Notes: generated from the sequence alone by a model not told the origin. A DNA stretch of 64,000 bases from an uncultured Verrucomicrobiales bacterium (GCA_937928545.1 CALGJQ010000021.1:1-64000), one strand, 5' to 3'. Shown: positions 1 to 8,182, counted from the first letter of the stretch. Numbers and translations are program-made.

Positions 1-198
1 CGCGTAAACGCTTGGGATAGTCGTTACTGGGGGCTTGTTTCATTTGATCTGGTGAAGGGAAGAGCGCGCGTCGATTAGGGCGCTGCGGAGTCACATGGTC
101 GGCGGCGGGAACGCACGCCGCTCCGTGTGATTGCGGACGTGATTTGAAAATACGGAGGGGTGGCGTCTCGCCACCCAGCTAGCCGAGGAGAAGGAGCT
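1..198. repeat. Intergenic stretch with two hairpin modules, no gene seen
   Basis: No coding frame is supported here. Two short hairpins of the family that recurs between genes in this window are present. One lies at about 101-127, a CGGCG stem closed by CGCCG and followed by GCTCCGTG. The other is at 158-176, an 8-bp perfect stem GGGTGGCG/CGCCACCC with a TCT loop, preceded by TACGGAG. The two are in opposite orientation. The second sits about 20 bp beyond the stop codon of the minus-strand helicase gene and could act as its transcription end, but it lacks a T-tract. Confidence 0.55.
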
Positions 199-2613
199 TT
201 ACGCTTCTTCCTGAAGTTTCGCTAACATCTTTTCCAACCTCGTGCTGGCATCTCCGGCGGGGAGGAAGGCGCTGAGGCGGTCGGCCCAGAGGGGGAAGGC
301 CATGGGGGTGAGGCGTTTTGTTTCGACGAGGTGGAAGGGGCGCTGGTGGATGGAGCTGAGGGTCTTTTGCAGGCGTTCGATTTCAAGTTGGTGTTCGAGG
401 ATCTCGCGGCGCGCTTGCTCAAGGAGGAGATTGTCGGGGTCATATTTGGTGAAGACCTCGAAGAGGAGATTGGCGGACACTTGTAGGTCACGGGTGGGCT
501 TTCGCTTGCCGGGCATGTCGGGGATGATGAGTCCGGCGACGCGAGCGACGTAGCGGAATTGGCGGCGGGCCATTTCGGCGGTGTTCATGCATTCGAGGAG
601 ATCTTCGAGGAGGTTCTCGGTGCTGAGGGCTTGGCGGAGAAGGTCTTCATCGAGGCTCAGGCCGCGGGCGGCGCCGAGGCAGAAACCGTAATCGTTTTGG
701 GTGACGTTGATCGATTCTCCGGCATCGCGTGAGAGCCGGAAGGCAACGAGCGCGCCGAGGCCTTCGTTCACGAGGCGTCCGGCGAAGGCATAGATGAAGA
801 GGTGCTCGCCCTCGCGGGTGCGGGTGAATTCGATGAGAAGGGTTTCGTCGGAGGGAAGAGCGGACCAAGATTTTTGGATGGCGAGAATGGGCGCGACTGA
901 CTTGAGTTCGGGCGAGTTGGCGGGGCCTTGGAGGCTGCGGGAGACGGCGTGGGAGAGTTCGGAGGAAAGGGGCATTTTGCTCCCTCCCCAGATTGCGATT
1001 TCGCCTTTGGCCTTCTTGGTGGCGGCGCGGACGGTGGCGGTGAGTTTGTGGAAGCGGATAAGCTCGAGTCGACGACCGGCGAAGACGAATTGTTTGCCGG
1101 GTTTGAGTTTGGAGGCGAAGCCTTCTTCGACACTTCCCAAAGTACGACCGCTACTGAACTTGATGAGGACTGAGGTGTCGGAAGTGATGGTTCCGATGTT
1201 CATGCGGTGAAGCTGAGCGGTGCGCTTGTTGGTGACGGTGAGGAGGCCTTCGATGATCTCGGCTTTCTCATATTGCGGGTAGGCGGAAAGCGAGCCGCCG
1301 TTTGTGATGAAGCCGATGGCCCAATTCCATTCCGCTTCGGTGAGGTCGGCGTAGGAATGAGCTGAAAGGATTTCTTTTTTCAGATCATCAGGCGAAGTGG
1401 GCTCGCCGAGGACGATGGTGGTGAGATGTTGAACGAGGACATCGAGTGGTTTTTTGAGGAGGATGCGGTTTTCGATCTCCCTTCGTTTCCAAGCATCGCG
1501 AGCGGCGGAGAATTCGACGAGCTCAAGTGCGTTGGTGGGGACGCAGATGATGCGGGAGGTTTCGCCGGGGCGATGACCGGAGCGGCCGGCTCGTTGGGTG
1601 AGGCGAGCGATGCCTTTTGGGGAACCGATTTGGATGACTTGATCGACGGGTGAGAAATCGACGCCGAGATCGAGGGAGGAGGTGCAGACGACGCAGCGGA
1701 GGGAGCCGTCTTTGAGGCCGCTTTCGACGACGTTTCGTTCTTCGCGGGAGAGGGAGCCGTGGTGGATTGCGATTTGCTCAGGCCACTCGGGTTTGGCGTC
1801 TTGAATTTCCTGATACCAGATTTCGGCTTGGGAGCGGGTGTTGGTGAAGACGAGGGTGGTGCGGGCTTGGTCGAGTTGTTGGGAGACGCGCTTGATCGAT
1901 TTGGTGCCGAGGTGTCCGGACCAGGGGAAGGATTCGATCTCGTCGGGAATGAGGGTTTTGATCTCGATCTTTTTCTTTTGGTTGGCGGCGACGGTTTTGA
2001 AATCGGATGCGCCCATGAGTGGGAGGGCGGCTTCGTCGAGATTTCCAAGGGTGGCGGAGAGGCCCCAGGTGCGGACCTTGGGGAGCCAGGTGCGGAGGCG
2101 GGTGAGGCAGAGTTCGGTCTGGATCCCGCGCTTTGTGCCGAGGAGTTCGTGCCATTCATCGACGATGACGCACTTGAGGTGAGCGAGTTTTTCTCGGGTG
2201 TCGGCGTAGGTGAGGAGGAGTGAGAGGGATTCGGGCGTGGTGACGAGGCAGTAGGGATATTTTTCGCGGAGCTTGGACTTTCGATAAGAAGAAGTGTCGC
2301 CGGTGCGGGCCTCGACGGGCCAATCGAGGCCCATTTCGGCGAGGGGTTCGCGGAGGGATTGGAGGGTGTCGTTAGCGAGGGCGCGGAGCGGAGTGATCCA
2401 GAGGACTTCGCAGTGGCGTGGGGGTTTTCCAGAACTGAGGGTTTCCGAGACGGGGCCGAGCCAGACGGAGAGGGTTTTGCCAAAGCCGGTAGGGGCGTGG
2501 AGGAGGCCTGACTGGTTTGAGAGGTAGGTGCGCCAAGAATCCTTTTGGAATGGGAAAGGCTTCCAAGAGCGTCTTTCGAACCATGAGAGGATTTCGGGGT
2601 GCAGGGCGGGCAT
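199..2613 (-). CDS. Ligase-associated DEXH-box DNA helicase (Lhr-like)
   Basis: An 804-residue superfamily 2 helicase of the Lhr type found with bacterial ATP-dependent DNA ligase, an MBL-fold exonuclease and PdeM in a DNA-damage response set. Motif I APTGFGKT is at residues 40-47, the DEWH box at 152-155, SATL at 186-189, and motif VI QRAGRSGH at 340-347. The Lhr-specific C-terminal half of about 450 residues follows. It starts at an ATG and has normal length for the bacterial family. No ligase or MBL exonuclease gene is seen in the window; they could lie to the left. PdeM, usually a direct neighbour, is about 5.6 kb away. The assignment to the family is firm; the exact substrate is family knowledge. 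Confidence 0.9.
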   Translation of the reverse strand: MPALHPEILSWFERRSWKPFPFQKDSWRTYLSNQSGLLHAPTGFGKTLSVWLGPVSETLSSGKPPRHCEVLWITPLRALANDTLQSLREPLAEMGLDWPVEARTGDTSSYRKSKLREKYPYCLVTTPESLSLLLTYADTREKLAHLKCVIVDEWHELLGTKRGIQTELCLTRLRTWLPKVRTWGLSATLGNLDEAALPLMGASDFKTVAANQKKKIEIKTLIPDEIESFPWSGHLGTKSIKRVSQQLDQARTTLVFTNTRSQAEIWYQEIQDAKPEWPEQIAIHHGSLSREERNVVESGLKDGSLRCVVCTSSLDLGVDFSPVDQVIQIGSPKGIARLTQRAGRSGHRPGETSRIICVPTNALELVEFSAARDAWKRREIENRILLKKPLDVLVQHLTTIVLGEPTSPDDLKKEILSAHSYADLTEAEWNWAIGFITNGGSLSAYPQYEKAEIIEGLLTVTNKRTAQLHRMNIGTITSDTSVLIKFSSGRTLGSVEEGFASKLKPGKQFVFAGRRLELIRFHKLTATVRAATKKAKGEIAIWGGSKMPLSSELSHAVSRSLQGPANSPELKSVAPILAIQKSWSALPSDETLLIEFTRTREGEHLFIYAFAGRLVNEGLGALVAFRLSRDAGESINVTQNDYGFCLGAARGLSLDEDLLRQALSTENLLEDLLECMNTAEMARRQFRYVARVAGLIIPDMPGKRKPTRDLQVSANLLFEVFTKYDPDNLLLEQARREILEHQLEIERLQKTLSSIHQRPFHLVETKRLTPMAFPLWADRLSAFLPAGDASTRLEKMLAKLQEEA

Positions 2614-2900
2614 TGCTTGGTGGCCAGTGTAGGCGGTGATGCGAAGCTCGCAAGGCGGGGAGGGTGTGGGATTATCTTCGCTCCGCTCAGGTCATGGGGG
2701 ATGCAGAACTCCTCCTCCGGAGTTCTGAGGGTGTTTCGTTTTCTAGCGAAAACAGCGCATTGCCTGTCGCTTCGCTTTGAGGCTGTGCGCAAGTGAAGTC
2801 CTTCGGACTTTTGGTGATAGAAAGCCTCGCTCGATTCTCTCGTTCGGGGCTAGCACTCAAACTGGCTCGCTCACCAATGTTCGAAGACCACTGCCGGAAC
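2614..2900. repeat. Intergenic hairpin cluster upstream of the helicase gene
   Basis: No gene is supported in these 287 bp. They contain several compact inverted repeats: a 9-bp perfect stem CAGAACTCC/GGAGTTCTG at 2704-2727 with a 6-nt loop, an imperfect GTTTCG/CGAAAAC stem around 2732-2753, and AAGTCC-TTC-GGACTT at 2796-2810. The last resembles the GACACTT-type stems found in other gaps of this window. The DNA lies between the start of the minus-strand helicase gene and the 3' side of the minus-strand tRNA, so the hairpins could end tRNA transcription or be inert repeat DNA. Confidence 0.5.
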
Positions 2901-2940
2901 GCCATCACCCCATCCCAGCAAACTGGAATGGGGTGATGGC
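2901..2940 (-). terminator. Strong hairpin overlapping the tRNA-Ser 3' end
   Basis: Perfect 13-bp inverted repeat, 2901-2913 with 2928-2940. Inside it, after one mismatch, is a further 4-bp CCAG/CTGG stem closing a CAAA loop. The arm at 2928-2940 contains the encoded CCA end (2937-2939) and discriminator base (2940) of the minus-strand tRNA, so the nascent RNA could fold the tRNA 3' end into this hairpin. No T-tract follows on the minus strand, so an intrinsic terminator is not proven; a processing signal is an alternative. Confidence 0.5.
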
Positions 2941-3026
2941 GGAGGGTGTGGGATTCGAACCCACGGATACTTACGCATCACTCGATTTCGAATCGAGCGC
3001 CTTAAACCGAGCTCAGCCAACCCTCC
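2937..3026 (-). tRNA. tRNA-Ser (anticodon CGA)
   Basis: Read on the minus strand, this 90-nt sequence begins GGAGGGTTGGCTGAGC and ends with the matching acceptor strand ACCCTCC, a G discriminator typical of serine tRNAs, and an encoded CCA. The anticodon stem CTCGA/TCGAG closes a 7-nt loop TTCGAAA with anticodon CGA. A long variable arm follows, and then the T loop GGTTCGAATCC. It reads UCG serine codons. The opposite strand yields the classic false protein beginning GVGFEPTDTYASL, which should not be annotated. Confidence 0.95.
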
Positions 3027-3052
3027 TTTTGGTGTGCCTCTCAGCGGGCGGG

Positions 3053-3080
3053 ACGCTAGCAAAGAGCTTGCAGGGGTCAA
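3053..3080 (-). promoter_or_regulatory. Probable tRNA-Ser promoter
   Basis: On the minus strand, TTGACC (3080-3075) and TAGCGT (3058-3053) are separated by 16 bp. They lie about 27 bp before the tRNA 5' end at 3026. The segment after the -10 is very GC-rich (CCCGCCCG), as in stable-RNA promoters under stringent control. Assigned by eye only. Confidence 0.45.
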
Positions 3081-3133
3081 GCTCTTGCAACTTGCAACTT
3101 GAAATTTTGGGTTCTGTACGTGAAAGTGTCCAT

Positions 3134-3391
3134 GTGAAGGCGATTTCCTATACGGCAGCTCGTGAGACTCTTGCGGCGACCATGCGTTCCGTTTGTGATG
3201 ATCGGGAGCCGATTATTATTACTCGAAAGCGTGAGCAGCCTGTGGTGATGATGTCTTTGGACGATTTTGAATCGATGCAGGAGACAAATTACCTGCGACG
3301 TTCTCCGGTGAATGCCGAGCGTCTTAATCAAGCGATTGAGCAGCTTGAGGCAGGTCAGGGAGTCGAACGCGAGTTGCCCGAAGTTAAATGA
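3134..3391 (+). CDS. yefM: Type II antitoxin, Phd/YefM family
   Basis: An 85-residue antitoxin. The N-terminal [17 protein letters not shown] is the Phd/YefM DNA-binding fold, followed by the usual [19 protein letters not shown] segment and a charged C-terminal toxin-binding tail. It starts at GTG 3134; the longer upstream frame runs through the antisense of the tRNA and is artefactual. The stop overlaps the start of yoeB (ATGA), the normal arrangement for translational coupling of the pair. The protein neutralises YoeB and should repress the operon. A TGTAC core at 3115-3119 resembles the centre of known YefM operators, but only half of the palindrome is seen. Confidence 0.9.
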   Translation: MKAISYTAARETLAATMRSVCDDREPIIITRKREQPVVMMSLDDFESMQETNYLRRSPVNAERLNQAIEQLEAGQGVERELPEVK

Positions 3392-3654
3392 GCCTGCGCC
3401 TTGTCTTTGCCGATCAAGGATGGGAGGACGTGTGCTTTTGGATTTCGAGTGATCGGAAGGTCGCAAAACGGCTCGTGAGGCTGATTGACGAATGCCGACG
3501 TCATCCCTTTGAGGGAATTGGAAAGCCAGAAGCTTTGAGGGAAAATTACTCGGGGTATTGGTCACGAAGAATCACCGATGAGCACCGGCTTGTTTATAAA
3601 GTCTCGGATGATGAACTTTGGATCGCCCAAGCGCGTTATCACTATCAAAAGTAG
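3388..3654 (+). CDS. yoeB: Type II toxin YoeB, ribosome-dependent mRNA interferase
   Basis: An 88-residue RelE-fold toxin that cleaves mRNA in the ribosomal A site. Residues corresponding to the E. coli YoeB catalytic set are visible: E48 in KPEALREN, R67 in DEHRLVY, and H85-Y86 in the terminal ARYHYQK. Length matches the family (84-90 residues). The ATG overlaps the yefM stop by 4 bp, and the gene ends 9 bp before the convergent metal-transport permease gene. No defect is visible, so the module looks intact. Confidence 0.93.
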   Translation: MSLRLVFADQGWEDVCFWISSDRKVAKRLVRLIDECRRHPFEGIGKPEALRENYSGYWSRRITDEHRLVYKVSDDELWIAQARYHYQK

Positions 3655-3663
3655 TGACTCTCC

Positions 3664-4485
3664 CTAGGCGCGTTTCGGCAATATCACTCTTACGATCACG
3701 GAGAGGATGAAAAGTCCGGCGAGAGTTGCGGCGATGCTGGCTCCGGCGGGTTGTCCGAATTGGATGCTTAGGAAGAGGCCGAGAGCGGAGCCGCTTGCTC
3801 CTACGAGGCCGCTGAGGGGGAAGAGGGCTTCGGGGGTGGAGACGTAGGGTCGGACGATGGCGGCGGGGGTGACGATCATGCCGATGGCGAGAATGCAGCC
3901 GACGGCTTGGAGGGTGGTGACGAGGACGAGAATGAGGATGGCAAAGGAGGCGTAGTCGAGGAGGCGGGTGCGGATGCCGAGGCTGGCGGCGACTTCAGGA
4001 TCGAAGAGGTTGATGACAACGGAGCGTCGGAAAAGTGAGAGCATGGTGACGGCGATGAGGCCGACGCCGAAGCTCATCCAGAGGTCGAGATCGGCGAGGC
4101 CGAGGATGTTTCCGAGGAGCCAGTTTTCGAGGTCCTGATTTGAGCCGAGTTTTTGGAGGACCATGATGCCGACGGCGAAGGCTCCGGTGTAGAGGACGGC
4201 GAGGACGGTGTCGTCGCTGATTTTGGTGACGCGTGAGAGGAGGACCGTTAAAATGCCGATCGCGATGGCGGCGATGACGGCTCCGAAGAAGGCACTGAAG
4301 ACACCGAGAGTGAAGATCCAAGCGGCGATGGCGACGCCGGGAAGAAGGCTGTGGCTGAGGGCAGTGAGCTTGAGAGGGCTGCGATGCAGGAGGACAAAGG
4401 CACTGGTGTAGCCATTGACGAAGCCGATGATCAGAGTGGCAAGAAGAGCCCGCTGGTAGATGGGAATCTCAAAGAACTCGCTCAT
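3664..4485 (-). CDS. Metal ABC transporter permease (ZnuB/MntB type)
   Basis: A 273-residue integral membrane protein with about eight hydrophobic segments, starting with YQRALLATLIIGFVNGYTS. It has the family hallmarks HSLLPGVAIA and the C-terminal TLQAVGCILAIGMIVTPAA stretch of the ABC-3 family, which imports Zn2+, Mn2+ or Fe2+. It is the last gene of a four-gene minus-strand operon (binding protein, small exported protein, ATPase, permease). Its start lies inside the end of the ATPase gene, so the two are translationally coupled. The sequence alone does not separate zinc from manganese. Confidence 0.88.
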   Translation of the reverse strand: MSEFFEIPIYQRALLATLIIGFVNGYTSAFVLLHRSPLKLTALSHSLLPGVAIAAWIFTLGVFSAFFGAVIAAIAIGILTVLLSRVTKISDDTVLAVLYTGAFAVGIMVLQKLGSNQDLENWLLGNILGLADLDLWMSFGVGLIAVTMLSLFRRSVVINLFDPEVAASLGIRTRLLDYASFAILILVLVTTLQAVGCILAIGMIVTPAAIVRPYVSTPEALFPLSGLVGASGSALGLFLSIQFGQPAGASIAATLAGLFILSVIVRVILPKRA

Positions 4486-5221
4486 GTTGGTGCGGGTGGC
4501 AGGAGTGAAGGGTTGTTTTGACGGCGTCGCTCACCATGACCTCGGCGGCGGGTCCGAAAGCGACTTGTTTCTGATCAAGGACGAGGGCGTGGGTGAAAAT
4601 CTCGGTCACGCTTTCGAGTTGATGGTGAGAGGCTATGATGAGGTGGCCTGATTTGGTGAGGTCGATGAGGCTATCGGAGAGGTGGCAGCGGCTCTCGATA
4701 TCCAGTCCATTAAAAGGTTCATCGAGGAGAAGGACGTGGGCTTCTTGAGCGAGGGCGCGGGCGATGTAGGTGCGTTGTTGCTGACCGCCACTCAGTTGGT
4801 CGATCTGGCGGTGGGCAATCTCGCCAAGGTTCATGGTCGCGATCGCTTCTTCGGTTTTCTCCTGATCGATTTTCCCGAAGCGGCGGAAGTGGCCGAGGTG
4901 CGGGTAGCGTCCCATCGCGACGACATCGCGGACGCGGAGGGGAAAGTGGCGTTGATGTTGATCAACCTGCGGGAGGTAGGCGATTTCGCGGCGGGCTTTT
5001 GAGATGGGATTCTCGCGCCAGTTGATGCTGCCAGTTTCGTTTTTTAAGAGCCCGGCGAGGAGACGAATGAGGGTGCTTTTTCCAGCTCCGTTTGGTCCGA
5101 GGAGGGCGAGGCGTTGTCCGCAGTGGATGGAAAAATTGACTTCGCTCAGGGCAAGCTTGGGCCCGTAGCTAAAGGCGACATCTGAGAGGTCGAGCTGGTG
5201 GTGTTCGTGGGAGTGGCTCAT
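4469..5221 (-). CDS. Metal ABC transporter ATP-binding protein (ZnuC/MntA type)
   Basis: A 250-residue ABC ATPase that energises the metal importer. It has Walker A GPNGAGKST, the signature LSGGQQQR and Walker B LLLDEP. I start it at ATG 5221 rather than the TTG at 5236, because the ATG overlaps the upstream stop as ATGA and has a GGAAGAG ribosome-binding site. The N-terminal MSHSHEHHQL is histidine-rich, which is common in Zn-handling proteins and slightly favours zinc. It lies between the small exported protein and the permease. Confidence 0.9.
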   Translation of the reverse strand: MSHSHEHHQLDLSDVAFSYGPKLALSEVNFSIHCGQRLALLGPNGAGKSTLIRLLAGLLKNETGSINWRENPISKARREIAYLPQVDQHQRHFPLRVRDVVAMGRYPHLGHFRRFGKIDQEKTEEAIATMNLGEIAHRQIDQLSGGQQQRTYIARALAQEAHVLLLDEPFNGLDIESRCHLSDSLIDLTKSGHLIIASHHQLESVTEIFTHALVLDQKQVAFGPAAEVMVSDAVKTTLHSCHPHQHERVL

Positions 5222-5640
5222 TCTTGCTCTTCCCAAGTGAAGCTAACTTCTTCGGTGACTTTGCCAAGTCCCCAGAGGGTGTGAGTTCTAGCGGGGGTGG
5301 CTTCGGGAATGAGTTCCAGTTTGATCGCGGTCTTTGGCGTGTCTTCGGGCCAAGTGGCGGTGACGAGGAGGTTGAGTTGCGAGTTGCGCTCGTAGTGGAT
5401 TTCTTTTTCGTCCTCACCGGGGGCGAAGTTCCACGAGGCGTCACCGATCTGGACGCTGAGGGTCTCGAAGGGATGAGCGGAATCGATTTCTAGATAGGCG
5501 CTGACGAGTGGGCCGGTGGCCGGGTCTGTGATTTCGACCTGCTGATAATTCTCTTGGTTCAGGACGCTCGCAAGTGGAAATCCCAGCGCGGCGAGTGGGA
5601 TGAGGGGGAGCAAGGTGGCCTTGAGCGGAGAGCGAGTCAT
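5218..5640 (-). CDS. Small membrane-anchored or exported protein in the metal operon
   Basis: A 140-residue protein I do not recognise. A hydrophobic N-terminal segment (about residues 8-25) is followed by a beta-rich acidic domain. No cysteine clusters or histidine loops are seen. Position is the only clue: it lies 3 bp after the binding-protein gene and overlaps the ATPase gene by 4 bp, so it is made together with the importer. It could be an accessory periplasmic or inner-membrane factor of the transporter. Confidence 0.7.
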   Translation of the reverse strand: MTRSPLKATLLPLIPLAALGFPLASVLNQENYQQVEITDPATGPLVSAYLEIDSAHPFETLSVQIGDASWNFAPGEDEKEIHYERNSQLNLLVTATWPEDTPKTAIKLELIPEATPARTHTLWGLGKVTEEVSFTWEEQE

Positions 5641-5643
5641 GGC

Positions 5644-6510
5644 TTATTTTAATCCGGCGACGATGTTGGTGACGTTCGCCTGAATCATCGCTTGGTAGCT
5701 TTTGGTTGAGCCGTCGGCGATGAGAGACTTGCCAACTTTGGCGCCAGTTTGCTTGGCGATTTGGCTCAGGATTTTGGGATTGGCGGATTGTTCTGGGAAG
5801 ACGACGGGGATCTGTTCCTTACGAAGTTCTTGGATGGACGCGGCAAGTTGGGTGGCAGAGATTTCGCCGTCGGAGCTGAGTCCCTGCACGAAGGTTGCTT
5901 TGAAGCCGTAGGCCTTGCAGAAATATCCGAAAGCAGCATGGGCGGTGACGAGGTGACGCTTGCCCTTTGGGATGGTGGCGATTTGCCCTTTCGCCCAGGC
6001 TTCGAGTTGATCGAGCCTTTTACGAGCGGCTTTCGAGTTAGCGGTGTAGATTGCCTTTCCGGCGGGGTCGGCTTTAATGAGGGATTTTTCGATGACGCGG
6101 ATGGCGCGCTCCATGTTTCCGATGTTGTGCCACCAATGAGGATCGATGCCACCGACGGCGTGGTTCGGGCAGCAGGCGTAGATTTGATCTTTTTTCGAGA
6201 CTTTCTGAGAGGGAATGGTGCGACCAACTTCGATGATGCTCTGTCCTGCTTGAAGGCTGTCTTTGAGACCTTTGAGATAAGGTTCCAGGCCTTTTCCGGA
6301 AGCGAAAATGAGGCGCGCTTTTGACATTTTGCGAATGTCCGCGGCTTTGGGTTGGAACTTGTGGACGTTCATTCCGGGCTTCACGACTTCGACGACGGTG
6401 ACGCGTTTTCCGCCGACTTGCTTGATGGCGTCGGTGATGAGGGGGTGGAGAGAGGCGACATCGAGAGCGTGAGCGCCGATAGTCAGGAGGAAGAAGAGGA
6501 GGAATTTCAT
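5644..6510 (-). CDS. Periplasmic metal-binding protein of ABC importer (ZnuA-like)
   Basis: A 288-residue exported cluster A-I binding protein. The signal peptide MKFLLFFLLTIGAHA is followed by the family fold. Likely metal ligands are H in NVHKFQP, H in IDPHWWHN, H in VTAHAAFGYFCK, and E/D near the C-terminus (PEQSANP). A CC pair in YACCPNHAVGG just before the DPHWWH motif is unusual. ATG 6510 is preferred over TTG 6516 because the signal peptide begins there. It is the first gene of the operon and lies behind a palindromic operator candidate. Confidence 0.88.
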   Translation of the reverse strand: MKFLLFFLLTIGAHALDVASLHPLITDAIKQVGGKRVTVVEVVKPGMNVHKFQPKAADIRKMSKARLIFASGKGLEPYLKGLKDSLQAGQSIIEVGRTIPSQKVSKKDQIYACCPNHAVGGIDPHWWHNIGNMERAIRVIEKSLIKADPAGKAIYTANSKAARKRLDQLEAWAKGQIATIPKGKRHLVTAHAAFGYFCKAYGFKATFVQGLSSDGEISATQLAASIQELRKEQIPVVFPEQSANPKILSQIAKQTGAKVGKSLIADGSTKSYQAMIQANVTNIVAGLK

Positions 6511-6553
6511 CTGCAAAGAAAATGCTTCATGAGTGAAATGGTGTCAAGAGAGT

Positions 6554-6582
6554 TAATGCAAGTTTTATGCATTAGGGGTCAA
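6554..6582 (-). promoter_or_regulatory. Palindromic operator/promoter candidate for the metal-uptake operon
   Basis: TAATGCA (6554-6560) and TGCATTA (6568-6574) form a perfect 7-7-7 inverted repeat. It lies immediately downstream of a minus-strand TTGACC (6582-6577) that could be a -35 box, so the palindrome would sit between -35 and -10. A second TTGACA lies at 6547-6542. The position fits a metal-dependent repressor of the Zur/MntR/Fur kind. The sequence itself is not a known box that I can name. Confidence 0.45.
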
Positions 6583-6596
6583 TTAGGCTTAGGTGG

Positions 6597-7349
6597 CTAC
6601 TTGCCAACGGTAAGGATGTCTGCGCGGATAAAGACCATGATTTTTCGAGAAGAGTCCATGTTTCCATCTTCGTCTTTTGGAGATAGTGCAGCGACCATGG
6701 AAGGTTGTCCGCTCATGACAACGACACCACTCTTGACGGTGAGGACGTAAAAAGTGGGCATTTCGATAGGGCCAGCTGCGCCTGAAGTTTTTTCCGATCC
6801 CCAATTTACGATGTCGGTGTGGTAGACGATGGTCGGATTGTAACGCAAATCGACCATAGAGCCGTTCTTTGCTATTTGGGCTTCGACTTCGAAAGTTGAG
6901 CCGGTGTTTTTGGTGTTAAAGGCGCTTGGAGTGGGCGGGGAACCGATGGCGCTATTGCCTGGGGCTGGCTCTCCATTGATCTCGTTAGGAATTTCTCCTG
7001 GTTCGTATTCGGTTGGGTAGATGTATTCTGAGATCGACTCAGTGGTGGCATTTTGACCGGGGAGGGCATTGACTGATAGTGATTCAATCATCATGGCTTT
7101 TTTGTCGGTAAGGAGTTTAGCGCATTCGGCACGGAGGTCGGTATCGTTTGTTGAGGTGCGCGGCTTGGCCATCAGCTTTGTGTAGGTTTCCTGAGGCATT
7201 TCGATAAACTCAGCTTGAACGCGGATCATTCTGTGAGCCTCGTTAACTTTGCTGAAAGGGTCGAGGTCTTCCGTGGCTGTTTGAGAGTGAGTGAAAAGAG
7301 TCGCCAAAATACTGGCGAAAATGGTGAGGGCAAAAATGGTTGATTTCAT
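6597..7349 (-). CDS. Exported protein with reduced secretin-like domain (paralog 1)
   Basis: 250 residues from ATG 7349; the longer frame runs back into the neighbour. A signal peptide (MKSTIFALTIFASILATLF) leads into a segment RMIRVQAEFIEMP. Then come VNALPGQNATTESISEYIYPT and STFEVEAQIAKNGSMVDLRY. These echo the 'alphaeAe.vev', 'sapr..l.nGq.A.i..g....yp' and 'ttl.v.P.i..dg.I.L' stations of GspD-type secretin C-terminal domains. There are no N-domains and no obvious full barrel, so it is not a complete secretin. It is 47% or so alike, by eye, to the next gene, 32 bp upstream. Function unknown. Confidence 0.65.
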   Translation of the reverse strand: MKSTIFALTIFASILATLFTHSQTATEDLDPFSKVNEAHRMIRVQAEFIEMPQETYTKLMAKPRTSTNDTDLRAECAKLLTDKKAMMIESLSVNALPGQNATTESISEYIYPTEYEPGEIPNEINGEPAPGNSAIGSPPTPSAFNTKNTGSTFEVEAQIAKNGSMVDLRYNPTIVYHTDIVNWGSEKTSGAAGPIEMPTFYVLTVKSGVVVMSGQPSMVAALSPKDEDGNMDSSRKIMVFIRADILTVGK

Positions 7350-7381
7350 GTCGGTGGGTATGGGTGCTTTTTTGGGAGGGT

Positions 7382-8131
7382 TTATTTTGTCATCTGAATG
7401 ATGTCGGCGCGGACGAAGGTCATGATTTTCCGTGAGTGATCGGTCCATCCGTTCTCGTTTTTTGGTGCGAGGGCGGCAATCATTTGAGGCTGACCTGTGA
7501 TCAGCGTTGCGCCGGTCTCCACGACAAGAAGGTGAAAACGGGGCATGGAAGTCTCAATGACCAAATCATCATTGGTCCATGTGCTCCAAACATCCTTGGC
7601 AACATGGGAGACGATGTGAGTCGTTACAAAGAGTTCGACAATACGAGAATTGTTTTTGATTTGAGCTAGGACCTCCATTGTTGAGCCGAGATTTTTTGTA
7701 TCGAAAGCTACCGGAGGGGCTGGTGGGCCACCAATAGGGATGTTGCTGAGACCGTCCAATAAAGCCGGGTTCTGATTAAAATTGTTGGGTTCATGTTCGG
7801 TCGGGTAAATAAATTCGGTGATGTTTTCGGTGGTGGCATTTTGGCCGGGAATTGCATTTACGGACATCGTTTCGATGATTTTGGCATCACCTGATTGCAC
7901 AAGTTTCGCGCACTGGGCACGCAGCTTAGAGTCATCTGTCGATGAAGAAGGCGTGGCCATAAGGCTAGTGTAAGTCTCGAGGGGCATTTCGATGAACTCG
8001 GCAAGCACTCGAACCATTCTCGGACTTTGTTCCTTTTCTGGTTGAGCAGCAAAAGGGTCAGTTTGGGAATGGGTGGTATAAGTGGCAAAGAAGATCGAAA
8101 AGAGAGCCAAAGAAAGAATCTTAGAATTCAT
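7382..8131 (-). CDS. Exported protein with reduced secretin-like domain (paralog 2)
   Basis: A 249-residue tandem paralog of the previous gene: signal peptide MNSKILSLALFSIFFATY, RMVRVLAEFIEMPLETYTSLM, VNAIPGQNATTENITEFIYP, then STMEVLAQIKNNSRIVELFV. The shared stations are conserved, while the proline-rich linker after the YPT motif differs in length and sequence. This is typical of an old tandem duplication with a flexible region. The two genes are co-directional and probably co-transcribed. The secretin-like reading is by motif only. Confidence 0.65.
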   Translation of the reverse strand: MNSKILSLALFSIFFATYTTHSQTDPFAAQPEKEQSPRMVRVLAEFIEMPLETYTSLMATPSSSTDDSKLRAQCAKLVQSGDAKIIETMSVNAIPGQNATTENITEFIYPTEHEPNNFNQNPALLDGLSNIPIGGPPAPPVAFDTKNLGSTMEVLAQIKNNSRIVELFVTTHIVSHVAKDVWSTWTNDDLVIETSMPRFHLLVVETGATLITGQPQMIAALAPKNENGWTDHSRKIMTFVRADIIQMTK

Positions 8132-8182
8132 GGGCGCTTTTAAACCATGCGAATTTTGAGAAGTCGTCGAGGGAAAAAAGAT

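Noticed and set aside
1380..2792. 470-codon minus-strand frame inside the helicase gene
   Set aside because: Serine/proline-rich shadow caused by the strong third-position bias; the helicase frame has all the motifs.
2777..3133. Open frame beginning MAEGVGFEPTDTYASLDFESS upstream of yefM
   Set aside because: This is the antisense of tRNA-Ser, a known false-protein artefact; yefM starts at GTG 3134.
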